This document shows, in pieces, positions 1 through 11,779 of a stretch of 64,000 bases of DNA. Positions within the stretch are counted from its first letter, which is position 1. Each line of letters begins with the position of its first letter. The stretch covers positions 28,972,501-29,036,500 of the forward strand of contig CANUEZ040000047.1 of NCBI GenBank assembly GCA_948099385.1, in the 5' to 3' direction. The notes under the pieces are model-generated. The model was not told the origin of the DNA, searched no databases, and saw only the letters and a program-made list of their open reading frames with translations. The stretch comes from Fasciola hepatica (taxonomy: Eukaryota > Platyhelminthes > Trematoda > Plagiorchiida > Fasciolidae). The position numbers were made by a program, and so were the translations under genes.

Positions 1-609
1 GTATTTTCTAACTCCCTTCATTTGCACTATGATGTATAGTGTATTTTCAGTTCTGGAATGGAAAAATATTCACCTATATTACATCATGGAAAATCGACCA
101 CTGACCCCCAACCAGTTGTAAACAAACTGTCTGAAAATTATCTAACCTATTCACTATATAAATACCATTATCAACTTTGTAAATGATAATGCTATTTCCG
201 AGATAACCGAAGGCGAAGTCTGGAAACTTTCACTCAATTTTTTCAGCGAATCGTGGCAACACGAACTACCGACTTCAGATTCTGGGATATGAGAATAAAA
301 TTGTTCAAAAATGTGTGAGAAATACAGCATTACCAGTGCAAGAATTGATGATTACTTACAAGTTTTCATTGAACCATCAGATGTGAAATACGTGTAGGGC
401 GAAATATACCATCAAAAGTGAACCACTGGCCTAAGAAGACGATCGATCCGTTTGTTCCACTTGAGTCGACTCTGATCGTGGTCATGTTAGAGCTTATTGT
501 TTGTGGACGAACCAACATCAAGGTAAAGTGGCTCAAATCTGCTACCAGATAATAACCATTGATGTGTTTTGAAAAAACGGAATTATCCACCAGCATGTAT
601 CAATGCAGT

Positions 610-948
610 CAGAAGAGCTGTATCCAGATGAACATCGGACTTACATCAGGAGTCTGTTTATCACGAGCAATGGTGAACGTCAGGGTTGCTCCTTCTTTCA
701 TTTTTATGTTTAACTTTGTGTATAACAAGGTCCTAGAAGCTGCCGTATTGTCATGTGAGGGCAGGAGTATTAGATTGTACTTAGGTGGAAAAACATCAAA
801 ACATGACTATGCAAATCTTCTATATGAAAATCCAAGTAAAATGCAAACTTTCCTGGACAGCTTGAACAAAAATGTATCTATTTTGAGTATTTATCTAGAA
901 CCTTCACAGTGGAATCTGATTTCCCCAGACTGGGTTAGTTTACCCTAA
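610..948 (+). pseudogene. RTE-like non-LTR retrotransposon, RT fragment
   Basis: This is a decayed piece of a reverse transcriptase of the RTE/Bov-B-like non-LTR group. The first part reads TSNGERQGC, the usual start of the RT block before the LSP.LFN motif. After a frameshift the reading continues as FIFMFNFVYNKVLEAA, then LYLGG, ENPSKMQTFLDSLNKNVSI, and ends near PDWVSLP before a stop. The catalytic YADD box is YANL, so the enzyme would be dead. No start, endonuclease or 3' tail can be joined to it. Homology is judged from remembered family motifs only; the order and spacing of motifs make it secure as RT, less so as RTE rather than a related clade. Confidence 0.7.
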
Positions 949-3160
949 AATCTTTGGCTATCTGGGGAGACTTAAGATTAGGAAGATAAGTTTGGTTATC
1001 TGGTTCGGAGTTCGGACATCGGTTAAAGTATTCTTGGGTATGGAGAAAGCTAGTGTAGCTTTCCTCAAACCCAGTTATTGTCTTTACCTTCGAGGAAGAA
1101 AGACAGGCCCAAAAAAATCTCTTAAAAGAGAAATATGGTAATATCTGCTATTGGCCAGATAAATCTGAATGGTAAAGCCGGTTTTCGTTGTACACAAAGC
1201 TACGGCTTCAGGGAACAGAGGACAATTGCATCAACAGATGTTAATACGTGAAACACCATCTGCGGACTCCTAATCCCCAGAAACAAATTTTCTACAAGTA
1301 CTTGGGTGAGATAACAGGCGGTACGCATACATTCATTCTCAACTGCTTTGTGTATGAGTGTTCGTAGTAGGAGATTAATTATTTTGCGTAACAGAATTTA
1401 TCTTAAAGTTTGAAAGCTTAACTGCCACTACAAACAGTGGAAGTCGTTTTATTTTAAATACGAAATTCGTCGTTGCTAGATAAATCGTCCAGCACAGGAC
1501 TCAATGCCTGTGCGGAAAATGCTCCGGACTTCTGATTATTCTAAACGAAGATGAAATGGCTGTGCAGTGCCACCATGATTTTTCAATGGTGAGTTGAGTG
1601 TTCACATTGCATAACGTGAAAGGAGAACAAATTCAACCCAGCTCTCCAGTTTCTGTGCCACGAGTAGACCATCGCACCTCAATGACTGAGATATGTACAG
1701 TGTGAAATTAGTGAAACATCCTTTTCCCTTCATCTATTTAGGTGAGGCAAGAATATCGATCCGGAGAATTATTATTGGCCATCAATTTCGCGTACTCTCA
1801 ATCAGCTGCTTACTCGAAGTACACTAGGTAAGATAAAGTTCAAATACAAAATAATTGGACAAAGACAGATGAAAAGTAATCATTCACACTGCAACATTTA
1901 ACCTTTTTAAGATCAAAAAGAGGTGGTGAAAAACAAAGCAAGATTAGTGACAGATCACTACCATAGTAACATGAATAGTCTAACGAATGTCTTTCGGGTG
2001 CAAAGTTCAAGCCTCATCTGGTGAAAGATCAGTGATTACGCAAAATCCAGCTTGTTTTCATTCTGGATGCAAAACTTTCAAGTGGACTTTTCATTATCTT
2101 TAATATTCACACTTATTGTGCCAGTAATGCATTCTGCGAATAAGTTTATGTTTCTCAGCCTCGATATCGTCGAGGACGCACAAGTCCAATCAATTCGGTG
2201 AATTGATCCCAACAAGCGATTTGTCGTTTCAATAGATGGTAACTTTCCGCAACGAAAATTGATGTCCTTCGGATAGAGGTAACAAATTCTGGTCTAGAGG
2301 AGGTGTTCTGTTCTGCCGACCTACCTTACACCACAGTACACTGAAACTGGTAAATAAAATTAGAGGTGGCGTGAATGTCTGGTCTATTTAATTTAGTGCA
2401 GCTGAGAGCACGGCGGTTTTCATGTATTGTCTTCAAATTGATTGCATAGTGATTGTTTCCGACAGCTGTACTCAGTAGACAATTTTACTCTACGGACCTT
2501 CATAAGTTAAAATGCACGAAACGCTATTAACAGCCCATCGTCGGTTTCTATACGATAAAATTTGAACAAAACATATAAGGGTGGCAAAATGTAGCATGCT
2601 TATGCGTCATCCACTGCTGTACCACAAAATTCATACAGGTTTCAGGAGCAATATATTATTTAATGTTCTGATGTATGAACTAATCGTCAGCTTCCGTTAA
2701 CAGATTTCTAGCTTGGATTCATCATTGTCAAAAGGCAATAAAGCAGACAATCACAGAACTACAAGATAAGGCTGAGATACTAAAGTTCAGCCTGATTTTT
2801 TGTTAGCCGTACCCGTAATGCATAGTACCATACATGGGTAACGCGCATATTTCTCACTCGTTTACCTACACCTTGGTTTGGGATTTAGGGAAGAACCGTA
2901 ATTTGGAAAACGCCAGTGGATCATCATTGTCAATCGATGAATTAGTCAGTGTTTCTGCTTGGCTTGGCATAATTTCGGGACCAAACATCTGTCGTAATGG
3001 GTGAAAAATGTCCTCATCGGACTCCGTTCTAAATAGATGGAACCGAGCAGGCTTGTGTTGCTCGCATCTAAACATTCGGTAATCTATGGAGAAGTAGTCC
3101 CAGAAAGGGTAATTCGGCATTCGTTTCGCATTCTAGCGTAATCTGGATATTAGAGTGCTA
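949..3160. other. stretch with no recognisable gene
   Basis: AT-rich sequence with many stops in all frames. A 100-200 bp continuation of the upstream RT fragment may exist but cannot be read. An 84-residue open frame at 2866-3120 (-) has no recognised motif. I see no RNA gene or clear repeat here. Confidence 0.5.
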
Positions 3161-3164
3161 TGAA

Positions 3165-3540
3165 TTAGGCTCTTTTAGGTAATACTCCGGTACTTGCATT
3201 GTTCCTTAGAATTACCAGGGTGCCATCAACGTACCGGTGATACAGTAGAACACGACTCAACTCAGTGTTTAGTCCGTTCTGCTGCGTTGATATGAACACA
3301 TCATCAAGTATCGGTTCAAAGAGGTTCCCCACTGGTATTCCATCCATTTGTTTGTACGACTCTTCATTGAAGTATAACTGGACATCGCGGGCTCATGGGT
3401 TCTTCAAAGTCCACTGTTCATTCACAGGAAACCGTACATCACCAATAAGTTTGCACACTTGATTCACGGTTTGTGCTACGGCGATGTGTGCGAATAGAGA
3501 CGTGACATCATATGAGTTGATGATTCAATTGCGGTAGTCT
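3165..3540 (-). pseudogene. Penelope-like element RT fragment (PLE copy 0)
   Basis: On the minus strand this reads as the catalytic half of a Penelope-like reverse transcriptase. In order: SYDVTSLFAHIAVAQ (motif A, normally S.D..SLFTNIP), a variable stretch with one in-frame stop, YKQMDGIPVGNLFEPILDDVF (motif B, normally DG.AMG.PLGP..AD.F), and LLYHRYVDGTLVIL, the catalytic motif. YxDD is changed to YVDG. The N-terminal region and the GIY-YIG domain are not visible nearby. The family is secure because three PLE blocks occur in the right order; the copy is inactive. Confidence 0.85.
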
Positions 3541-4069
3541 ACCTCAGGTAAATCTGTTTCCATTTTGGAGGTATCTTAAGTGTGAACAGTATAAGGTAAG
3601 AGCAAACACAAACACGTAAGCGGAAAAAAACAAACAGGTAATTAGGTACGTGGGTCTGTGTTCTATGCAAGCGAACAGTGCAAATCAAGGGAAATAGCGA
3701 ACCAGGCCTAGTATGTTCATCCCTATTTGTATTTGATCAGACTTTTGAGTGGATACACCTCCGCATTTCAGTCGAAAAAGATTTACACATAACTCTTCAT
3801 TGAACCAGGGGGATGAAAAAGGAACGATTACATTTCAGTATTGCCGAGAAACCCTGCCTTTACTCAAGTCCGGTTGGTAGGGATTTGGGCCAGATATGAA
3901 ACGGTCAATTTTTGCAGATGGTAATGCGAGAAGGTATGAATCGGAAAGAAAACAAGCAGACTTATATTTGAATAGATCATCAAGTGAAGGGTGAGTGCTC
4001 GGTGCAAGGATTTTGTGGGAGATCGTTTCACATACTACCAGGTGTAGTACGCACAGCTTAGCAGATAGT

Positions 4070-6000
4070 TCATTTAAGGGTATGAAAGATACACGACTAA
4101 TAATTGACGGACCTAGACGAAGAACTTTAAAGTCTTTCTTCAGTAGGCCAGAAAAAGTATCAGGGGAAAGTAAAGTAGAACAGGGAAAACAAAAAGGGAA
4201 ACGGTACTGTGTTTAACATTATTATGTCCAAGTCATTGGGTTTGTTCAGATAGTCGGCGTGGTTTCTTCACATAGTCTGAATTGTGAGATGACCACTTCA
4301 GATTTGCATTGATATTGATTTCTAAATATTCGACAGAACCCACTGTAGCTAGTGATTCTGCGGAAATGACAGTTGGATCAAAAGGATAACCCGATTGAGA
4401 AGGGGTAAATATGTATGGAAAGCATTTTGACAAATTTAAAGTTAAACCGGATTGAACAGAGAAATCGTAAATATGGGACAGACTACTGGAAATGTAATTG
4501 AAGTCCTGAGTTACAGAAACAGCTTGACAATCAGTCTCATTATCACATTTAAGTAAATGTGCAGGAGAACTGGATGAAAGATCATTACCGTAGGTGGAAA
4601 ATTAACAGGGGAAAGCACAGCTCCCTGAAGCACTCCTGAGATTTTCACCAAGGGTTTGGATGTTTTGAAACCTAGTCGTGTGCACTGAGTTCCGCTGGTA
4701 AAATAGTCAGACAACCATGCTTGTAAAGGTGTGGGACAGCCAACAGCTTCCAGTTTATTGGGGAAGAGAGACAACAGAAAGGAATCAAAAATGGATGAGT
4801 ATCCTGGAAAAAGGCCTATAATAGACTCCGCTGGTTCATTCAAGAATTTTGTTATATAGTGGGCTAAGGAAGAGATAACATCCTCAGTGGACCTGCTCGA
4901 TTTACTTGCAAACTGTAAGGGGTTGTCGAAAAAGTTCATAGGAAAACTCAAACGTTATTGAATGGCATGCTCAGTAAGTTTAGGTTCAGATAAAATTAGA
5001 GCAACGGGAAGAAAGCGTTTAGCTGTGACTACAGAATTACCAGGTTTCGGTATAGGAACAATGGTGAGTGGTCCCCAGCAGCCGGGAATAGAAATTGAGC
5101 ATAGAGATTTGTCTAGGAGAGAAGTAATATATCGGTCAGGGTAACAGCACCGTCTCTCAAAAGTGATAATGATAGGCTATCAGGACCAATACCTGAGGTT
5201 ATTTTGGAAGCACGAAGACGTTTAAATAAGTCATTCGTAAAGAACGGGGTTTTGAGCAAACCTTCCTTTGAAATGAGTACAATTAGAGAGTATTTTGATG
5301 AGTGAATGAATGCACTGTTGATACTTTCAACGTCCTCAGCAAATCTCATTTACATCGTCATCTTTCCATGAAGCAGCCGAATGCCTTGCCATACTTGGTT
5401 ACTGTTGAGGCTACAAAGGAGTTGACTAGCATACAGTTAGTCAGTGCGTTTAATTTCTTTTTTTATGAGAAGAGAAGTGCATCCTACTTTAAAACTGTCT
5501 CGGAGTTTGTATAAGCATTCATTCCGTCTTCTTAAGGATTTCAACTTCGGAGAATTGGCACAGCCACTGCATAGAAGGGAATTTCAAGGAGCAGCACATG
5601 TGGATGATCAAATAAATCTCCTTGAAATAAAGTGTGACATTACTGCTTATCAGTGATTCGAAAGATAACCGAAATATGCTTGAGGAGATGATTTTGTAGG
5701 AGAAGAATGTTGTCGCGTGAAAAATTTTGAAGACGGATTTTGATTCGGCTAATTTGCCTTAAATAGTGGAAAACAGACGTGGAATATATCTCAGGCCTCC
5801 ACAGAAGCAGACAATGGTCACTGTCTGAGACAGTTGCACAAAACTTTAGCGAGAATAATTCAGTTTGATTGGTGATAGTCTTGTCTAAAACAGATTTGCT
5901 TCTAGTTGGAGAAACGTAAATTTCAATTCAGTCAGAGGCAGTGAGGGATTGAGTGGAAGCCTGAATAAAGTCTCCTACTATGGCGTGCAAATTGTCATGT
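4070..6000 (-). pseudogene. CR1-like non-LTR retrotransposon, 3' part of endonuclease plus RT
   Basis: A long decayed element read from high to low coordinates. Near 5.8-5.9 kb, SPTRSKSVLDK and TVSDSDHCLLL mark the end of an apurinic endonuclease domain. At 5113-5349 FNSAF-like and SGIGPDSLSLSLL sequences give the RT N-terminus. At 4511-4951 the RT palm is readable: DNPLQFASKSSRSTED, FPGYSSIFDS (motif A with its catalytic Asp lost), WLSDYFTSGTQC and SGVLQGAVLSPV. The YADD box is scrambled by a shift. 4233-4433 gives the thumb (GLTLNLSKC, SVEYL, NLKWSSHNSD), and about 4.1 kb has an FPVLLY segment typical of the CR1 end. Several stops and shifts make it non-functional. The clade is given as CR1-like rather than a named family. 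Confidence 0.85.
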
Positions 6001-7339
6001 AACAAGAAAACAATGAGAGGTAGAAAAAGAATTGCAGAAAGATGAAATAATGTTTCGTGGGCAAAACAGAGCTAAGTATAAGTTTGTTGTGTTAATGCTT
6101 TTATCGCGAGAAAACTCAGGGTGGCACTGCATAACTAAGCAATCAGTATTATCCATAGAGTATGAATATAGAAAACAGCAGACTTGCCACACCAGGTAGA
6201 CTTGGTATGTGACAACATCGCCTCCAGTCTACTTGTTGATGGAAGTCGTGTCCTACCGGAACAGTTTGAAGACATTTATTGACACGAGTGAATCAGCCAT
6301 ATGTGGGTAAGAAAACCACACACATATGAACATGAATACGAGAACGAAGAACAAGGTTAGAGCCGGCATCTTCCAGAAGAGAAAACTTATGTTGGTGCTA
6401 AACAAGGACTGGGAGGACAACCTCGCTGGTAGGGTGCAGTTAAGAGCAACTTGTAAGCCAGCAATGATGCATTTTTTGGGTTGAAATTGAATCACTTTAT
6501 ACAAATGATCAGTCAAATCAAACTGAGCAGAAAATCCAATATTCTGTTTGAGTAGAAGTATTTCTGACCGCGTATAGCGGCGTGCAATGATTGTAGTGAG
6601 TGAATACCTTTAATTCGATGAGGTGGCGATTACCACAGAAATGTAGCACAGCCAGTCACAAGGCTTGCGCGACTGTACTTAGCGAACTGCTCGAATCTGG
6701 TTCTTTGTTCTTCGTCTAGTTGGTCGAGAATGTGTCTGTGTTGTGAGCTGTTTCATCCAAACTAGTTTATGTTCATTCGTCAGGTGTTTATTTGGTTTCT
6801 TGCGTAATGTTTTAGCGTGATTGCACCTGGTATTATTTGGGCACGTCTCAAAATCTTACAGTTGGCCTTTGGAAATTCATTCTGATTAGTACCATTACAT
6901 AGAAGATCTAATACCGCTTTCATTTCTACAAGTCCGGTCACGCAACACAAATAACGATTCAACTACTTGATAACCAGTGTTTCTTCACTATTGCATAATT
7001 CACTGAATAATCCCATTTCATTCTATGTGGAGAACACGAATAGCAAACGAGCTCGTTTTCCGTTGAAACCGGAAACAGATAGTCTCCGGAACGCTTGTTC
7101 GTTGTTTCGCTAGTCCTTGTCTCAACCACGGAACAACAACGGTTCCACATTATTCCTTCCTAATTACCCAACACCATTTTTGCTAACTACCCAATCATGT
7201 TTTAACACACGTATTCTAATCTCAATGTAACTGCATTGTCCACGAGGATGATGTTACTGAAAACGAGCTTGTTTGCCGTTCGTGTTTTCTATGTATAATA
7301 TAAAATCCTTTTCATTCCGTTGATCTTTTCTTCTGCTAA
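6001..7339. other. stretch with no recognisable gene
   Basis: Possible heavily decayed 5' continuation of the CR1-like element (6.0-6.2 kb, -), then sequence in which I recognise nothing. An 87-residue open frame at 6253-6516 (-) contains a hydrophobic run but no conserved motif or splice support. Confidence 0.4.
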
Positions 7340-9180
7340 CCCTTTAGTCACGTCGAAAATGTTCGATATCAGCCCCCTACTGAAGTCTTCGGAATACGCG
7401 GGATGTAGAGCTGTTTTATTTCAAGTGTCTTGACTTCATTCCTTGATAGGTAATGAGCTATCGAAGCTAGATGGGTTCACCTGCTGTACGCTGGACAGAC
7501 AATCAGAGAGGAAATCCAAAGCAGGAGGTGTAATTCCCCGCCTAAGTCATGTTTAGGGTCCTTAATCTTCACGCATTTTCACATTCCGCTGACAAAACCT
7601 TTTTGTCAGACCACTGAATGCATGACTCCATTTATTCCTAGGGTTTCTCCTGTCATTACATCTAATCTGTACATAATCTCGGACCGTAAGTTCACGGACC
7701 TAGTCAAATTCAAGAATTCAGTAAACCCGTCACTAATCGAGTAGACTGACATCTCACTTTTACTGAGGCTGGCGACGTCCACAGCTGCTACTCGACTATC
7801 CCTAGTCTAATATAGCTCCAAAGTATTGCTAATTTCTCCACCAGTGAGTTCCTATATAGACTGCTTCTTCGTGAATGTTCCATCTTTCGTTAATGCTGTG
7901 AGGCTTTCCCCTGTCGGAAACTCCGATCACTGTGTTGTCAAAGTTGTGCCTGCAAAAATTTAGTAAATTCAATCACCAATGCCTAGTAAAGCACCCAGTT
8001 CGGAAGTAAAAACGTCTAACAGCATTACAAGCTCATTATCCGGAATACAGGATTGCTTCCTTCAACTTGTATGTATTTTACGACCTTGACGTACTTACAC
8101 TTTTAGGCAATATCACAAGCTAATAATACTTTTCCTACAAAACATGTTGTCCACGAACAAGGATTATGATGTTCACAAATCGCGTAGATTCAGAAACTAT
8201 GAAACATTTGTGGAGAATGAAAGAAACAGCATATCATTCGCACAATAAATCTACAGTAAAACTGTTAAATGCTTATACCACATAAGTAAAGGTTTATCTT
8301 AGTCGGGTATACGTCAGTACCATACTCAAATACGTGTCCTCTTGCCAGTTATGAAATTGACTGGAAACGACCTGTGATAGTTCGCTTTAAGCACTCTACA
8401 TACCGCATGATTTCCATAAGTCTTTTGTGCCGGATATTAATTCAACCGATTTGCCACACGTGTGTTTCCTGGGTTATAGAAATTCTTTCGATTCGCTCAA
8501 CAGAGGACTTTCTTTATTATATTCAGATCAGCGAGGTACATTACCAATTCTATCCAGCTAATTAAGCCGCTATTTAACAAACCAGTCTCAATTTACCTAT
8601 CTTACCCTTCATAGATCCCCTAAAATCTCTAATAAAACTGGAGAATTCCAACGTGCTACCCCATCACCATTTTTGTTTGCCCAGCACTCTACTACGTCAA
8701 GCTTTACTTTCAAATAGGCCGGCGAAGTTGTGGTCGGTTCTGAATTCCGGAACAGTGTCACCGACAATCCACTACAACAGACCGTCTCTATAACGGCGCC
8801 CTCAATTGACACCTAATCCCAGCAAGGGTTTAGAAACACTGCTTTCAGCTGATTGCAAATCCACATCATAATCAAAGTATCCAAAGCTCATGACAGGAGA
8901 TTCAAATGCTGAAATAGCCCAGTCTCATAAATATCTAACCAGAAAATAAATGGACCCATTATGTGCAAGATGCTTCTTTTAAATGTAAGAAGGTTGACAT
9001 GTTACATCTACCGTTTGAGGTCTCTGTGAATACCATTTCTTACTATTTCCTAGTTTACTCACTCTTAAATTTTAAGTCACTGGTTATACTGCTCCGTAAT
9101 CATTTCCCCTGTTATCATTGTCGGAGAACTTGTGTGATAAAGTGCACCAATAAACGCATTTCTCACACAATATTTTGAGT
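7340..9180 (+). pseudogene. CR1-like non-LTR retrotransposon, endonuclease plus RT
   Basis: A second CR1-like copy on the plus strand, too broken to give a long open frame. At 7.86-7.98 kb the endonuclease end reads YIDCFFVNVPSFVNAV and SPVGNSDHCVVKV (the SDH motif). From 8446 to 8812 one frame, with two stops, gives most of the RT palm: GYRNSFDSLNRG (motif A, normally DY.NAFDS.N), SRYLTNQSQFTYLT, HRSPKISNKTGEFQRATPSP (normally TGVLQGAVLSP), FLFAQHST and VVVGSEFRNSVTDNPLQQ. The expected YADD is a stop codon followed by AGE. The region to about 9.18 kb may be the decayed thumb. It is in the opposite orientation to its neighbour at 4-6 kb, so they are independent insertions. Confidence 0.75.
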
Positions 9181-11775
9181 TACTGTATTCCGTGGAAAAC
9201 GTCCGTTATTCTACAGTACTATAATTTCTGGTGACACCCCAGCCAAATTCGTCTCCGGGTCACGGAAATGCCCGACTCTGCTACACGTGGTAAATTTGAA
9301 CTGAAATATCCCCGATCTGCAACATATTATAACCCGACTGCTCGTTTCGAAAGAACGCCTTGTGAGTGCCTTGTGATCAAAGCTCATCTAATCACGGCTG
9401 TCCATTTTCCATCTGATTCTTCATTGACGAACATGCAGTGAGCAGTCCATTTGCAGCCATGTTGTTGTTCGATCAATGTAAGTGTGGGTACCCGATTATT
9501 CACTTACTGAGCTTTGAGCTCATCGAAGTTTCCTTGTTTTTGTTGTTTCAGATAAAAGACGGGCAAGCCCCACCCTTCCGGACCGATGAGCATTGATCCT
9601 TGAATGCTCCAAACAAGGAGTACTGATTCACACATCGCAGTTTCTTCATTATAGAGGTTATATTTCCATTGCCATGGCACGTAACTGAGGATTTTTCGTT
9701 AACATTTAGCTCCTTTCGGACAAATAAAGTGCACTCTTGATTTAACTTGAAATAATTCTGGTACTATCAGTATATTGGCCATTTGCACGCAGACTACATG
9801 CAATGAATTTTACTTTCATAACTATGAACGTTACTCATACTGCACCGTCCATGGCATTTCACTTGTCAAGCATCGGTAAATATTCACGTTCCTCATGGCC
9901 ACTCGCTTTCATCTCCGTACACATTAATACATAACTAAGGCAAACACTATTCAGTTATAGGGAATTTCTTATCTCCAACATATCTTTAGTATTACGTCGA
10001 AAAAACAGAAATTAAATCTAAAAAAGAAAAAAAGGTATTTTCATCCAAATTCCAACTCTTCCTGTGAACTCACTTTTCGCGTCCACTAGCATTCCAACTT
10101 GTTCGGCACGTATGTAATTAGTTAGCTCTGGTTTTTTCAGCAAATATGATGCTTCCGTGGACAAAACCGGTCATGGGTAAATGATCTTCGAAATAGCTGT
10201 GATTCACTGTCTGAACTAGATAGGAAAGAATCCTAATGGTTTTCACCGTATACTCCACGCTCGTACTGTATTCCAATAAAATCTTTCAGTTTCTTCGTCT
10301 AAAATGCACATCCTGATCGTTCAGTCCATTGCAGCACAGTGAGTAGTAGTGAGTCGTCGACAAATGCATTTCAGATATCGAGTACAGTGTGTATATTTTT
10401 GTCATACACTATTGAAATTCTGAGAGAAATCCAAGACCATATCCACGGGGTTTCTGGTGCAGCAGAAAATTTCACCGTTTTAGGATTACGTGGGTTTCTG
10501 GTCAATATATCATGTTGCATTCTTTTAGTCATGTAAGAGAATTCCGGTTTACACTGTCAGATTTCTGTTCTTAGAAGCACTAATCACATAGGTTCCTATC
10601 GAGTCATGACCCACATCTTCAACTAAAAGTAACTCAATTGGAGGGACCAAAATGTTATTTAATTTCAATATTCTAAATGATGGGCTATCGGTAGGTTGCC
10701 ATAATGAGGAAGAACTTTCTATGTTGCACCGCTAGAAAGCCTAGTTATCATGACAAAACGGGAGTGGATCACAAATGGAATAGGGGAGATTTCGGTACCA
10801 ACCCCTGTGAGGAAGTATCAGATACCAAACCGCCATCCACGTCTAGATGGATAACGAAAAGTAGCCCTTAGTCTAGCTATAGAGGAGTGTCTTCTATCGG
10901 GTCCCTAGGCTAACTACGAACGAAAACCCCTCGCTCGAGTGGATGAAGATGACACATGTTAGCAGACAGATGCGATTGTATATTCTGTATATTGTGGCAC
11001 CGAAATAGTGCCGATACGAGAGATACACGGGAAACAATCAGTGTTCACCTGGATGGGAAAAGTGTGTGTCGTACAAACAATCGATGAAAATCGAGAGAGT
11101 GTCAAACTTGAGGCTGACGGAGGCCTCGCGAATGTCAGTTCAGTAAGACGTACGGAACCGAGCAAAGATAGTGCAATCAAAATCAATCGCAAAAGAAGAT
11201 CGTGGAGAAAATAAATCCAAAGTGATATCCGGAAAATTTTCATCGTCTTAGAACGGTTGAGGTCACTAATTACTCATCTTTCTGTCCTGGGTCGCTGATC
11301 CATTGGTAGATTTAGACGAATTCTGAAGGAAAGGTGCAAAATTTGTGATCAGAAAAAGTGAGGACGTCTTTGTGAATTGCTAGGTTAAAGCAAAATATTG
11401 TTTGACTTTTGCCTCGAGCTAATATCTCCTTGGACTACCTCGTCGTTTTAGTGTTCAAATGAGCAACCGACCATTTGTGAGTGACGACGATCAGCAGATC
11501 AAAGGGATGGGACTGGTATGGCTAACCACTAAGTCATATTTCGCTTCCCATGAATAACAATAGATGAACAGATGTGGTTTACCCAACACCTCTAATTGCA
11601 TCTTATGGATGTGGTGAGATAGCAAATAGTCTGCTCACCAGAAACTGTAAAGTTGCGAAGAGTTTCCGGGTGACTGGGACGATAGTAATACATCGAATGA
11701 TAAGCATTAGTGGAAGGAGGTAAAAGGTCAGTTCTTAAACAAAAGTTCTTTAATCTCTAATTCAGGTTTATGGGC
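9181..11775. other. stretch with no recognisable gene
   Basis: I see no open frame with a known motif. 10740-10930 is richer in G/C than its surroundings and looks like a repeat fragment (several short direct elements), but no second copy in the window could be matched. The 94- and 68-residue frames near 11.0-11.2 kb overlap each other on opposite strands and have no support. Confidence 0.4.
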
Positions 11776-11779
11776 ATTC